Shown: one piece after another, positions 8,943-17,988 of the stretch
How the letters are laid out: each line of letters opens with the position of its first letter
Numbering within the stretch: position 1 is the stretch's first letter
Origin: Streptomyces sp. SN-593
GTDB lineage: Bacteria; Actinomycetota; Actinomycetes; Streptomycetales; Streptomycetaceae
NCBI RefSeq assembly: GCF_016756395.1
Contig: NZ_AP018365.1
Coordinates: forward strand, 4,805,001 to 4,869,000
Length of the DNA: 64,000 nt
Direction: 5' to 3'
Notes under the pieces: generated by a model
The model's input: the letters and a program-made list of their open reading frames with translations, nothing else
The model's database searches: none
Told to the model about the DNA's origin: nothing
Made by a program: the position numbers and the translations under genes

Positions 8943-10736
8943 TCAGCGGATGCGGACCGCGTCCGGGACGGCCGGCGGGAGCGCGTCGGCGGTGGCGTCC
9001 CCGAGTGCCAGCCGCATGTCCGCCTGCCGCCACAGCGGCGACCGCCAGTGGGCCGTGCCCTGCTCGGGGGAGCGCAGCACCGCGAGGGTCGGCAGCCCGG
9101 CGGCGTGGCCCTCGGCGAGGAGCACGGGCAGCTCGGGGACGGGGGCGAGCGCCGCCACGTCGTCGAGGACGAACGTCATTGGTGGGTCGAGCCGACCGGC
9201 GGGTGACCTTCCGGCCATGCGCCGGCCGTGCTCGACCACGCTGGAGACGAGTGCGGTCAGCAGGGGCATCGCACCCGGATGGGAGCGCGGGTCCTCGATC
9301 CGTTCGCCCACCACATAGAGCGTTCCCCGTTCGGCGGTGAATGACTCCAGGTCGAGCCCCCCGGACTTGGCGGGCGTGCAGGCGTCCCGGACGTGCACCG
9401 AGTTGAGCGGTTCGAGGGCGCGCCGGATCAACGCCTGGGCGGCGTCGCGGCGTTCGGGGTGGGCGTGCAGCACCGACTCCAGCTCGCCGCTCCAGCCGGA
9501 CGCGGCGGCGCGGTCGCTGCGCAGCACCCGTACCGCCTCGCCGGCGCTCGCGCCGCCCGCCGACCACCGCTGCACCTGCCGGAACGGCCGCCCGTCCACG
9601 GCGGCCGCGTGCAGCCAGCAGCGCAGCAGCGTCACCGCCGCGTCGTGGACGATCGCCTCGTCGGCGCGGGCGGTGCGCAGCGGCGCGAGCAGCGCGGCCG
9701 CGCGTACGCGGGCGGTGTCCGGGCGCTCGCACCCGCCGTGTGGCGCCCACCGCAACCGCCCGGGCACGTCCACCAGGTGGGCCGGGTCGAAGACGTGCAC
9801 CGGCCCGAGCTTCGCCCGGTTCCCGGCCGTCTGGTGGTACGTGTCGGTGTCCGCGGTGGTCACCACCACCGGCCCTGCGGCGGCCAGCACGGCCGGCTGC
9901 ACCACCCGCTTGGACTTGTCCCCGCGCGGCTCCGCGAACAGCGCGTAGGTCCGGGTCAGTTCGCCGTCGGCGAGCGCGGCCGGCGGGGCGGCGGCCGGAA
10001 CCGGCGCCGGGGGCGCCGCGGGGGCGGGCGCGCCCGCGGGCACCAGGTCCCCGGCGTGCACCGGGGGGAGCTGCGTGGTCGGCGCGTCCTCGGCGGCGGG
10101 GGCGCCGGGCGGCCCGGGCGGCACCGCGCGCGGCACCGTACGGAACCAGGCGTCCAGGCTCTCGTCGCCGGAGCGGGCGTAGGACGGCGGGGCGGTGCGG
10201 CGGCGCGGCGCGGGCACCTCCGCGGGATCCGTGCGGCCCGGGCCGGCCTCCGCCCCGGCCGGGTCGGTGTCGCCGGCCTCGTCCCCGCCGCCGTACCCGA
10301 ACCCGTCCGCGTCCCGGGCCTCGTCCTCGGCGGCCTCCTGCTCCCGGGCGGCCTTCGCGGGGCGGCGTGGTGCCCGGGTGCGCTGCGGGCGCGTGCCGCG
10401 CAGCCGTGCCACCGCGTTCAGCAGCCACACGAAGAAGGCGATCAGCGCCGCGATCTGCGCGGCGAACACCCACCAGAACAACTGTGCCCCCGGCAGCCGG
10501 CCCCGCGGCACCTGCGGCCACGCCGCGGCCATGTCGTGCGGCTGGGTCACCAGGTGGCGCATGGCCCGCGGGGTGCGGGTGAAGTGCGCGCCCTGGGGCC
10601 AGCCGCCGTGCGCGAGGATCCCGGCGATCCCGGTCGCCGTCCACACCAGCAGGGTGACGCCGAGCAGGAGGCCGATGACCCCGACGATCAGTCCGTCGGG
10701 CAGGCCCCCCGCGTTCTCCTTCCTGCGCGCCGCCAT
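8943..10736 (-). CDS. VirD4/TraG-like membrane protein with degenerate P-loop
   Basis: A 597-residue relative of type IV coupling proteins. Two membrane segments lie near residues 14-36 and 87-107, followed by a Pro/Ala-rich linker (about 112-258) and an ATPase-like domain. The block GPVVVTTADTDTYHQT and the following VFDPAHL match the strand after the P-loop in TraG/VirD4. The P-loop reads A268-EPRG-D273-K274-S275, so the Gly before the Lys is Asp. Walker B is FVLDDVAAL (about 523-529), with DD where DE is usual. ATP hydrolysis is therefore doubtful. It is the last gene of the leftward operon, 4 bp after the VirB4-like gene. It may be a structural member of a secretion-like complex. Confidence 0.75.
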   Translation of the reverse strand: MAARRKENAGGLPDGLIVGVIGLLLGVTLLVWTATGIAGILAHGGWPQGAHFTRTPRAMRHLVTQPHDMAAAWPQVPRGRLPGAQLFWWVFAAQIAALIAFFVWLLNAVARLRGTRPQRTRAPRRPAKAAREQEAAEDEARDADGFGYGGGDEAGDTDPAGAEAGPGRTDPAEVPAPRRRTAPPSYARSGDESLDAWFRTVPRAVPPGPPGAPAAEDAPTTQLPPVHAGDLVPAGAPAPAAPPAPVPAAAPPAALADGELTRTYALFAEPRGDKSKRVVQPAVLAAAGPVVVTTADTDTYHQTAGNRAKLGPVHVFDPAHLVDVPGRLRWAPHGGCERPDTARVRAAALLAPLRTARADEAIVHDAAVTLLRCWLHAAAVDGRPFRQVQRWSAGGASAGEAVRVLRSDRAAASGWSGELESVLHAHPERRDAAQALIRRALEPLNSVHVRDACTPAKSGGLDLESFTAERGTLYVVGERIEDPRSHPGAMPLLTALVSSVVEHGRRMAGRSPAGRLDPPMTFVLDDVAALAPVPELPVLLAEGHAAGLPTLAVLRSPEQGTAHWRSPLWRQADMRLALGDATADALPPAVPDAVRIR

Positions 10737-10740
10737 GCCC

Positions 10741-12165
10741 TCACGCCACCGCGTCGTCTGCCATGTGCTTGGCGAGGGCCGCCTGGGCCGCGTGCGCCTC
10801 CGCGCGGGCCTCGGCCTCCGCCTCCGCCTCGGCCTCGATGCCGGCCAGGTGGTCCTGCGAGGACTCCGTCATCGCCCGGTCGGTGAAGACCAGCGGCCGC
10901 TCCGCCTCGGTGATCAGGTGCTTGACCACCTGCACGTTGCCGTTGACGTCCCACACCGCGATGCCGGGCGTGAGGGTCGGGATGATCTCCACCGCCCAGC
11001 GCGGCAGGCCCAGCACCCGGCCGGTGGCTCTCGCCTCGTCGGCCTTCTGGGCGTAGATGGTGCGGGTGGAGGCCATCTTCAGGATCGCCGCCGCCTCCTT
11101 GGCCGCGGCGCCGTCCACCACGTCGGACAGGTGGTGCACCACCGCCACGAAGGACAGGCCGAGGCGCCGGCCGAACTTCAGCAGCCGCTGGAAGAGCTGG
11201 GCGACGAACGGGGAGTTGATGATGTGCCAGGCCTCCTCGACCAGGAAGATGCGTTTCTTCCGGTCGGGCCTGATCCAGGTGTGCTCCAGCCACACGCCCA
11301 CGATCGCCATCAGGATCGGCATCGCGATCGAGTTGCGGTCGATGTGGGAGAGGTCGAAGACGATCAGCGGCGAGTCGAGGTCGATGCCCGCGCTCGTCGG
11401 GCCGTCGAACATCCCGCGCAGGTCGCCGTCGACCAGCCGGTCCAGCACCAGCGCCACGTCCAGGCCCCAGGCGCGCACGTCGTCCAGGTCGACGTTCATC
11501 GCCTCGGCGGACTCCGGCACCGGGTGCCGCAGCCGCTCCACGATGTCGTCGAGGATCGGCTGGCGGTCCGTCACCGACTCCGCGACGTAGGTGTGCGCGA
11601 CCTTCAGCGCGAAGCCGGACCGCTCGTCCAGGCCGCGGCCGAGCGCCACCTCGATGATGGTGCGCAGCAGCGCGAGCTGCCCGGTGACGGTGATCGCCGG
11701 GTCCAGCGGGTTGAGCTTGATCCCGCCGTCCAGCGCGGCCATCGGGTCCAGCCGGATCGGGGTCAGTCCCAGCGCCTGCGCGATCAGGTTCCACTCGCCG
11801 ACGCCGTCCTCGCCCTGCGCGTCGAGCACCACGACCTGGCGGTCCTTGAACCGAAGCTGCCGCATCACGTAGGTCTTCTCCAGCGCCGACTTGCCGTTGC
11901 CGGACTCGCCGAGCACCAGCCAGTGCGGGGCCGGCAACTGCTGGCCGTAGAGCTGGAACGGGTCGTAGATGTACCCCTTGCCGGAGTACACCTCGCGGCC
12001 GATGATCACCCCGGAGTCGCCCAGTCCGGGCGCGGCGGTCGGCAGGTACACCGCCTGCGCCTGGCCGGTGGACGTGCGCACGGGCAGCCGGGTGGTCTCC
12101 ACCCGGCCGAACAGGAAGCTGGTGAACGCGTCGGTGACCGCAGCCAGAGGGTCCAGCATGGGCAT
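10741..12165 (-). CDS. VirB4/TraC-like ATPase
   Basis: A 474-residue cytoplasmic ATPase of the HerA/VirB4 class that powers type IV secretion and conjugation machines. Walker A is intact at 86-93 (GESGNGKS) and Walker B at about 305-311 (RIFLVEEAW) with the double Glu of this class. The sensor-like segment RLGLSFVAVVHHLSDV follows. It lacks the long N-terminal domain of VirB4, which appears to be supplied by the upstream gene product. The C-terminus carries an Ala-Glu repeat (EAEAEAEAEA) likely to be helical. It lies 24 bp downstream of the SCO6880-like gene. This is the one ATPase of the locus with a full set of motifs. Confidence 0.88.
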   Translation of the reverse strand: MPMLDPLAAVTDAFTSFLFGRVETTRLPVRTSTGQAQAVYLPTAAPGLGDSGVIIGREVYSGKGYIYDPFQLYGQQLPAPHWLVLGESGNGKSALEKTYVMRQLRFKDRQVVVLDAQGEDGVGEWNLIAQALGLTPIRLDPMAALDGGIKLNPLDPAITVTGQLALLRTIIEVALGRGLDERSGFALKVAHTYVAESVTDRQPILDDIVERLRHPVPESAEAMNVDLDDVRAWGLDVALVLDRLVDGDLRGMFDGPTSAGIDLDSPLIVFDLSHIDRNSIAMPILMAIVGVWLEHTWIRPDRKKRIFLVEEAWHIINSPFVAQLFQRLLKFGRRLGLSFVAVVHHLSDVVDGAAAKEAAAILKMASTRTIYAQKADEARATGRVLGLPRWAVEIIPTLTPGIAVWDVNGNVQVVKHLITEAERPLVFTDRAMTESSQDHLAGIEAEAEAEAEARAEAHAAQAALAKHMADDAVA

Positions 12166-12189
12166 CGGTGGCCTCCTCCTCCGGGCGGG

Positions 12190-13734
12190 CTAGCGGCGGA
12201 TGCCGGTAGCGAACGGCAACGTGTTCACGAAGGCCCGGTGGTGTTCACGATCGCACCATTCGAGCTTCAGATACGACTTACCCGCGGACGCGCGGATCGT
12301 GCGCTTGTCGCGCGCCAGCGCTTCGGGGGAGCGCGAGGAGACCGTGATGTAGCCGACCAGGTTCACCCCGGCCGCGCCGCTGGCCAGGTCCTCGCCGCGT
12401 TGGTCGATCCGGCCGTGGTGGGCGACGTCCCGCGGGTCCACCACGCGGTTCATCTTCGCGGCCCGGCTCGCCTCGGCGTCGTCGTTGGTCTTCTCCGTCA
12501 GCATCCGCTCGATCGCCACGTCGGTGGGCTCCAGGTCCATGCAGACCGCGACGGTGCGGATCACGTCCGGGGTGTGCACCAGCAGCGGCGCCAGGAAGTT
12601 GACGCCCACCGGCGTCATCGGCCACTCCTTGACCCACGCGGTGGAGTGGTGCCAGGGCGCGCGGGTGCTCGACTCCCGGGTCTTCGCCTGGAGGAACGTC
12701 GGCTCGGTGGCGTCCAGTTCGGCGGGCCACGCGTTGCGGCGGGTCATCGCCTGGATGTGGTCGATGGGATGGTCCGGGTCGTACATCGAGTGCACCAGCG
12801 ACGCCAGCCGGGCCTGGCCGAGCGGCTGGCGGACGCGGATGTCGGCCTCGGCGAGGCGGGCGCAGATGTCGTTGAGCTCGCGGGCCATCACCGCGGCCAG
12901 GCCGCCGTCCTTGTCCACCCGGGTGCCGCGGTGCACGGTCGCGCGGGCCATCGCGTTGCCCTCGGCGGCCAGCTCGCGGGTGAAGTGCATGCACGCCACC
13001 AGGTAGGCGCGGTGCTGCTCGGAGGAGGTCGACACCATCGACTGGAGCTGGTCGTAGGAGTCCTGGAGCCAGCGCGGGGCCTCCGGCTCGCCGCGCTGCG
13101 CCACGTCCTTGGCGTGCGCGTCCGGGTCGGCCGGCAGCGTGCGGGCCAGCATCTGCAGCCGCGTCACGAAGCCGTCGCCGTTGGCCACGTGCTTCAGCAG
13201 GGTGCCGAAGCGTTCCACCAGCGCTTCCTGGTCCTCGCTGTCGCGCAGGCCCACGCCCGGGCCCTCGATCTCGATCGCCGCGGTGACGGTGCGGCGGTCC
13301 ACGTGCAGCAGCACCGCGATCTCGTCCGGCCCGAAGGGCGCGGCCAGCCAGGTGATCCGGCCGATCCCCGGCGGCGGGCCGATCTCGACCTCCCGCCCGT
13401 CCAGCGCGGTGCCCGCCTCCTGCGCCGACGAGCGGTAGGAGGGCGCGACCCGCAGGGTGCGCCGGTAGGCCCGGTTGATCTCGAACCAGCGGTAGAACGT
13501 GCGCCGCCGGTAGGGCATGTAGACCGCGGCCAGGGCCAGCACCGGCCAGCCGACCAGGCCGACGATGCGCAGCATCAGCACCGGGATCAGCAGACCGGAC
13601 ATCATGCCCAGCGCCGCCCCGACGATGATCAGCGCGATCTCGCCGGTCTCGCGGTTCTTGCCGACGATGGCGTTGGGCCGCGCCTTGCCGATCAGGTACG
13701 TGCGGCGCGGCTGGGTGAACGGCTGGGTCGTCAC
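12190..13734 (-). CDS. SCO6880-family protein (VirB3/VirB4 N-terminal-like)
   Basis: A 514-residue protein I recognise as the actinobacterial SCO6880 family. Two adjacent hydrophobic segments near residues 31-70 resemble PrgI/VirB3 proteins. The remainder resembles the non-ATPase N-terminal half of VirB4 and contains no Walker motif. Together with the next gene it reads as a VirB4 split into two polypeptides. Translation starts at a GTG that overlaps the upstream stop (GTGA), implying coupling. The N-terminus reads MTTQPFTQPRRTYLIGK. It would sit at the inner face of the membrane as the base of the apparatus. Confidence 0.8.
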   Translation of the reverse strand: MTTQPFTQPRRTYLIGKARPNAIVGKNRETGEIALIIVGAALGMMSGLLIPVLMLRIVGLVGWPVLALAAVYMPYRRRTFYRWFEINRAYRRTLRVAPSYRSSAQEAGTALDGREVEIGPPPGIGRITWLAAPFGPDEIAVLLHVDRRTVTAAIEIEGPGVGLRDSEDQEALVERFGTLLKHVANGDGFVTRLQMLARTLPADPDAHAKDVAQRGEPEAPRWLQDSYDQLQSMVSTSSEQHRAYLVACMHFTRELAAEGNAMARATVHRGTRVDKDGGLAAVMARELNDICARLAEADIRVRQPLGQARLASLVHSMYDPDHPIDHIQAMTRRNAWPAELDATEPTFLQAKTRESSTRAPWHHSTAWVKEWPMTPVGVNFLAPLLVHTPDVIRTVAVCMDLEPTDVAIERMLTEKTNDDAEASRAAKMNRVVDPRDVAHHGRIDQRGEDLASGAAGVNLVGYITVSSRSPEALARDKRTIRASAGKSYLKLEWCDREHHRAFVNTLPFATGIRR

Positions 13735-15080
13735 CGGCGCTCACCTCCTTGGGACGAGCCGTTGTTCGAACCCGGTGCCGGTCCGCGGCCGGGGCCTGAC
13801 CGGTACGGGGAGCCGCTGAGCGGTCCGGTGCCGCCCGGACCGCCGCCGGAGCCGCCGGAGGAGCCGCCCGTGCCGCCGCGGCTGCTGTGCGCGGCCATGC
13901 CGCCGGCCACCGGGTTGGAGGGCTGTCCGCCGCCCTGGGCCTGCTCCTGCGGGCCGCCGCGGGCGCTGTGGGTGGTGATGCCCTGCCGGACCAGGGCGGC
14001 CGGCGAGGAGATCACCGCGGCCGCGGAACTCTGGCCGCTCGCCTTGCGGTTGTTGCGCAGGTTGACCACGTCGTCGCCGAAGCCGGGCACGAAGCGGTAG
14101 ATCATCGCGCTGGCGAAGATCGCCAGCAGGATGATCGCCAGGCCCGAGACGACCGCGGAGAACGAGTCCGGGCCGTTCTTCGACCCCGACAGCGCGCCGG
14201 CCAGGCCCAGCACGATCACGATCACCGGCTTCACCAGGATCACCGCGATCATGATGCCGGCCCAGCGCCTGACGTGGTGCCACATGTTCTTGTCCACCAG
14301 GCCCGCGTAGACCGCGGTGCCCAGCAGCGCGCCGACGTACAGCAGCGCCGCGCGGATCACCAGTTCCAGCCAGAGCACGCCGGCGGCCAGCACCGACACC
14401 AGCGAGACCACGATCAGCATGACCGGGCCGCCGCCGATGTCGTCGCCCTTCTTCAGCGCGCCGGAGAAGGACCCGAAGAACACGTCGGTGTTCGACTTGG
14501 TGCCCGAGGAGATCACGTCGGTCACCGCGTCCGTCGCCGAGACCACGGTGTAGAGCACCAGCGGGGTGAAGGCGGAGGCCAGCACCGTCAGCCACAGGAA
14601 GCCGACCGCCTCGGTGAGCGCCTCGGTCATCGGCACCCCGCGCACCGCGCGCTTGGCGACGGCCAGCAGCCACAGGACCAGGGTCAGGATGGTCGAGGCG
14701 GCGAAGACCACGGCGTACTGGCGCAGGAACTCGGTGTTGGTGAAGTCCACCTCGGTCGTCTTGGTCACCGCGGTGGAGAGCTTGTCGATCGTCCAGGAGG
14801 CGGCCTCGGCGCAGCCCTTGCCGAGGGAGGTGAGGGGGTCGAGGCTGCTGGTGCCGCTGTCGCCCTTCGGCGAGACGGGCGTGGTGCCGCTGTTGCAGTA
14901 GTCCTTCGTCGGGCCCGACAGCAGGTTGCAGGTGTCGTTGCTCCCCGAGGCGGACGGGGTCGGCGTCGGGGTCGCCGAGGGGTCGGCCATCGCGCGTGTC
15001 GCGGCGGTCCACAGGACCGTCTGCACGGCGAGCACGGCTGCCGACAGGGGCAGGATCCGGGTGCGGGCGCTACCTCGCAT
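13731..15080 (-). CDS. SCO6881-family polytopic membrane protein (VirB6-like)
   Basis: A 449-residue protein with an N-terminal signal or anchor (about 7-31), a short extracytoplasmic domain with paired Cys residues, then six or so membrane segments and a long Gly/Ser/Pro-rich cytoplasmic tail (about 370-449). This topology, and its place beside the SCO6880-type gene, match VirB6/TrbL-like channel proteins. The start at 15080 is set by GGAGGG 8 nt upstream and lies inside the end of the previous gene (11-bp overlap); a longer frame start at 15110 is less likely. The disordered tail is cytoplasmic if the predicted topology is right. Confidence 0.78.
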   Translation of the reverse strand: MRGSARTRILPLSAAVLAVQTVLWTAATRAMADPSATPTPTPSASGSNDTCNLLSGPTKDYCNSGTTPVSPKGDSGTSSLDPLTSLGKGCAEAASWTIDKLSTAVTKTTEVDFTNTEFLRQYAVVFAASTILTLVLWLLAVAKRAVRGVPMTEALTEAVGFLWLTVLASAFTPLVLYTVVSATDAVTDVISSGTKSNTDVFFGSFSGALKKGDDIGGGPVMLIVVSLVSVLAAGVLWLELVIRAALLYVGALLGTAVYAGLVDKNMWHHVRRWAGIMIAVILVKPVIVIVLGLAGALSGSKNGPDSFSAVVSGLAIILLAIFASAMIYRFVPGFGDDVVNLRNNRKASGQSSAAAVISSPAALVRQGITTHSARGGPQEQAQGGGQPSNPVAGGMAAHSSRGGTGGSSGGSGGGPGGTGPLSGSPYRSGPGRGPAPGSNNGSSQGGERR

Positions 15081-15921
15081 AGGTGAACCCTCCGTACTGC
15101 TGTACGGCACCGGCGATCTGGTCCGCCGTGGCGATCTGCTGGTCCCCGCTGACCGGCGCGGGCCCGTCCTTCTGGCTGGACGAGGCGATCTTCCAGTCCC
15201 CGCCCGTGCCGCCGGCCGAGCCCGGGGGTTCCCAGACCAGCTTCTCGGTGATGGTGAACCAGGAGGCCGTGACGGGCTTGGTGGAGTCCGTGCCGGCCAG
15301 GCCGGCCAGCGCGGTGCACCAGACCTCGACGGTGGCCGCGTCCGCGGTGCTCGCGGTGGTCTTCGTGCCGACCGGGATGGTCCGCGAGACGAGGGTCAGG
15401 CCCTGCGGCGCGGACCCGTCGGGGTTCAGGCCGAGGGCCTTTATCGCGCCGGTGGAGTACGCCTGGTCGAGCGAGCCCTGCAGGGCAGCGGTCGCCGAGG
15501 GGGCGTAGACGGTGGCCACGATCCGGTGCCGGGCCGTGGTGTTGAACATGTCGACGCCGCCCAGCGCGACCGCGTAGTTGGCCGCGGCGGACTGGGCGCC
15601 CTGCTGGGTGTGGGCGAAGCCGGCCGCGATGCCGCCGGACTTCCCGGTGACGGGGCGCTCGCCGGTGGGCGCGGTGGCGGAGGCGGAGCCCTTCGTGGCG
15701 GCGCCCGAGCCGCTGCTCCCGCCAGAGCCGGCGTCGTCGGTGGACGACGAGGACCCGCCGCCGCGGGTGGCGAACGCCAGCGCCGCGACGAGCACGACGA
15801 CGACGCCGACCACCGTGACCAGGGCACGCCGCGGTTGCGGGCGCCGCCCGGCCGGTCCGTGCGTGCCGTGGCCCTCGGGCATCCGGGTCCGGGTCGGGGG
15901 GCCGTCCTGGCCGAGGCTCAT
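15070..15921 (-). CDS. Single-pass membrane protein, VirB8/TcpC-like topology
   Basis: A 283-residue bitopic protein with a basic cytoplasmic N-terminus (to about residue 32), one membrane span (about 33-51), a Ser/Gly linker (52-85) and an extracytoplasmic domain (about 90-283). The domain begins AAGFAHTQQGAQSAAANYAVAL, a pattern I associate with actinobacterial conjugation-locus proteins. The fold may be NTF2-like as in VirB8 and TcpC; that is inference from topology and position. The ATG at 15921 follows a purine-rich GGGGGGCGACC stretch; a longer upstream frame is basic and Pro-rich and looks non-coding. It overlaps the next gene. Confidence 0.72.
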   Translation of the reverse strand: MSLGQDGPPTRTRMPEGHGTHGPAGRRPQPRRALVTVVGVVVVLVAALAFATRGGGSSSSTDDAGSGGSSGSGAATKGSASATAPTGERPVTGKSGGIAAGFAHTQQGAQSAAANYAVALGGVDMFNTTARHRIVATVYAPSATAALQGSLDQAYSTGAIKALGLNPDGSAPQGLTLVSRTIPVGTKTTASTADAATVEVWCTALAGLAGTDSTKPVTASWFTITEKLVWEPPGSAGGTGGDWKIASSSQKDGPAPVSGDQQIATADQIAGAVQQYGGFTYAR

Positions 15922-16131
15922 CGTGCGGTCGCCCCCCGGGGTGCCGCGGGCACGGCGCGTCGGCGCGTGGTGCGGCGGGGCGCGTCGCAAGGGACGACGG
16001 CGCTGCTTGGTCGAGTGGGCATCAGCACGCAGCCTCGGTCGGGACGGTGGAGCCTGGGACGGGCTCCGGGGGGAGAACGGTGGCACCCGGGGGTGCCGGG
16101 ACGGCGGTCCGGCGGATCCGGTCCGGCCGGG

Positions 16132-16440
16132 CTAGATCGCCATTCCGTAGACGATGGTGAACAGCGTGCCGAGGGAACCGATGATGAACACGCCGGTCAG
16201 ACCGGCGATGATCAGTCCCTTGCCCTGCTCCGCGCTGAAGGTGTCGCGTAGCGCGGTCGCGCCGATCCGCTGCTTGGCCGCACCCCAGATGGCCAGGGCC
16301 AGGCACAGCAGGATCGCCACCGCCATGACCACCTCGACCATCACACGTGCTTCGTTGCCGAGGGAACCGAAGGGTCCCCAGTCCGGGGCGATGCCACCGA
16401 TGATGGTGTTGATGTCGCCCTTCGCCGCTGCCAGATACAT
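16132..16440 (-). CDS. Small two-span membrane protein (pilin/VirB2-like)
   Basis: A 102-residue protein with two hydrophobic segments (about 32-53 and 76-98) around a short basic loop containing AAKQRIGATALRDTF. Small size, two spans and first place in the operon fit VirB2/TrbC-type subunits, but there is no long signal peptide, so the role is inferred. The ATG at 16440 is favoured because GGTGGTGAG precedes it by 4 nt; GTG codons at 16449 and 16452 could extend it by 3-4 residues. About 210 bp separate it from the VirB8-like gene. Confidence 0.72.
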   Translation of the reverse strand: MYLAAAKGDINTIIGGIAPDWGPFGSLGNEARVMVEVVMAVAILLCLALAIWGAAKQRIGATALRDTFSAEQGKGLIIAGLTGVFIIGSLGTLFTIVYGMAI

Positions 16441-16700
16441 GTAACTCACCACCCCGCTCGATCAGTTGACTCCCTCGCCGGGGCGCAAGGGGCCATCATC
16501 TATCTTGACGGAGGAATCCGCCGTTGGATGTCGACTGGGCGACTTTCTCGGCGGATCGTCCGTGTGATCCGGCCCGCAGCAGTCAAACTGGTGAACGGAC
16601 CGGTGTTCGAGAGCACAGACGACTACTGTGTGTATCACGAGCGTCACCGTAGGGCAACGATGAGAGTGGGATCGTCCGAGGATCGGAAAGGTGGGGGGTC

Positions 16701-17711
16701 GTGCGCCGGATCTGGCTGGTCGTCATCATCGCGCTGGGCCTGTGCTTCTCGTTCCTCGCGCTGCTCGTCGTGGGCACCTTCTCGGCGGCCGCGGGGCTGA
16801 CCGACGGGGCGAACAGCCAGGCGGTCGCCCTGGCCAAGGGCTCGGTGCCCGCGGAGTACCAGCCGACCGTCGAGAAGTGGGGCAACCTGTGCCCGTCGCT
16901 CAACCCGGCGCTGCTGGCCGCACAGCTCTACCAGGAGAGCGGCTGGAACGCGCACGCGCAGAGCGGCGCCGACGCGCAGGGCATCGCGCAGTTCATCCCG
17001 GGCACCTGGGCCACCCACGGCATCGACGGCGACGGCGACGGCAAGGCCGACGTGTGGGACCCGCAGGACGCGATCCCCTCGGCCGCCACCTACGACTGCC
17101 AGCTCGCCGCCTATGTGAAGGACGTCCCCGGCGACAACACCGACAACATGCTCGCCTCCTACAACGCCGGCGCCTACGCGGTGATCCAGGCCGGCGGCGT
17201 CCCGCCGTACGCCGAGACGCAGAACTACGTGAAGACCATCCGCACGCTCGCCGAGAGCTTCGCGGCGCCGGTCGCGCGGCTGGAGCCCAGCCAGCAGGCC
17301 GCGGGCGCGATCACCTACGCCCAGTCGAAGCTCGGCACCAAGTACCTGTGGGGCGGCGAGGGCACGGCCGCGCAGGGCGGCCGGTTCGACTGCTCGGGCC
17401 TGACGCAGGCGTCCTACCGCGCGGTCGGGGTGACCCTGCCCCGGGTGGCCAACGACCAGTGGAACGCGGGCCCGCACCCGAGCCGGGCCGAACTGCTTCC
17501 CGGCGACCTCGTCTTCTTCGCCTACGACCTGAGCGACCCGCGCTCCATCCACCACGTCGGGATCTACGTCGGCGGCGGGTACATGATCGACGCGCCGCAC
17601 ACCGGCGCGGTGATCCGGTTCGACCCGATCGACTCGCCCGACTACATCGGGGCCACCCGGGTCACCGAGAGCGGGGCGCAGGCGCTGCCCACCGCGTCGC
17701 CCGCGTCCTGA
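16701..17711 (+). CDS. Bifunctional lytic transglycosylase / NlpC-P60 peptidase
   Basis: A 336-residue cell-wall hydrolase. An N-terminal membrane anchor or uncleaved signal (about 4-31) is followed by an SLT-type transglycosylase domain (about 60-185, catalytic Glu79 in QLYQESGWN, then GIAQFIPGTW) and an NlpC/P60 endopeptidase domain (about 200-320, Cys231 in FDCSGLTQ, His285 in HHVGIYVG). It would cut both glycan and peptide parts of peptidoglycan. The GTG start at 16701 has AAGGTGGGGGG just upstream. It is divergent from the secretion-like operon across 260 bp, the position of a VirB1-type enzyme opening the wall for the apparatus. It could equally serve hyphal growth. Confidence 0.9.
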   Translation: MRRIWLVVIIALGLCFSFLALLVVGTFSAAAGLTDGANSQAVALAKGSVPAEYQPTVEKWGNLCPSLNPALLAAQLYQESGWNAHAQSGADAQGIAQFIPGTWATHGIDGDGDGKADVWDPQDAIPSAATYDCQLAAYVKDVPGDNTDNMLASYNAGAYAVIQAGGVPPYAETQNYVKTIRTLAESFAAPVARLEPSQQAAGAITYAQSKLGTKYLWGGEGTAAQGGRFDCSGLTQASYRAVGVTLPRVANDQWNAGPHPSRAELLPGDLVFFAYDLSDPRSIHHVGIYVGGGYMIDAPHTGAVIRFDPIDSPDYIGATRVTESGAQALPTASPAS

Positions 17712-17988
17712 CGGCGTCCCCGACGTCCTCGGCTTCCGCGGCGTCCCCGGCGTCCTGACGGGCCGTCGCACCCCGGGGTCCTCGCGGTGCGGACATCCGT
17801 TCGTACGACTGTTCTTCCTGGTCACCCTTGCATAACAGCATGGTGATCATCTGGCGAAGACCGGAACGCTACGTAGTGTGCCGGCCGTTGTACGGGGGAG
17901 AATGGCGCGAGACGCAAGCGACGGGGGTTGCGCACGAGCCGACCGTGAACGCACGCTCAGGTGCGTTGCCCGACGAGGGGTGGACCCG

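Noticed and set aside
16453..16700. TTGACG at 16505 and short inverted repeats before the wall hydrolase
   Set aside because: No -10 hexamer lies at a suitable distance in either direction, and no known riboswitch fold was recognised.
17863..17894. GGAAC-N18-CGTT spacing upstream of the PAP2 gene resembling an ECF sigma promoter
   Set aside because: Spacing and flanks fit neither SigE nor SigR consensus well, and such matches are frequent in this composition.
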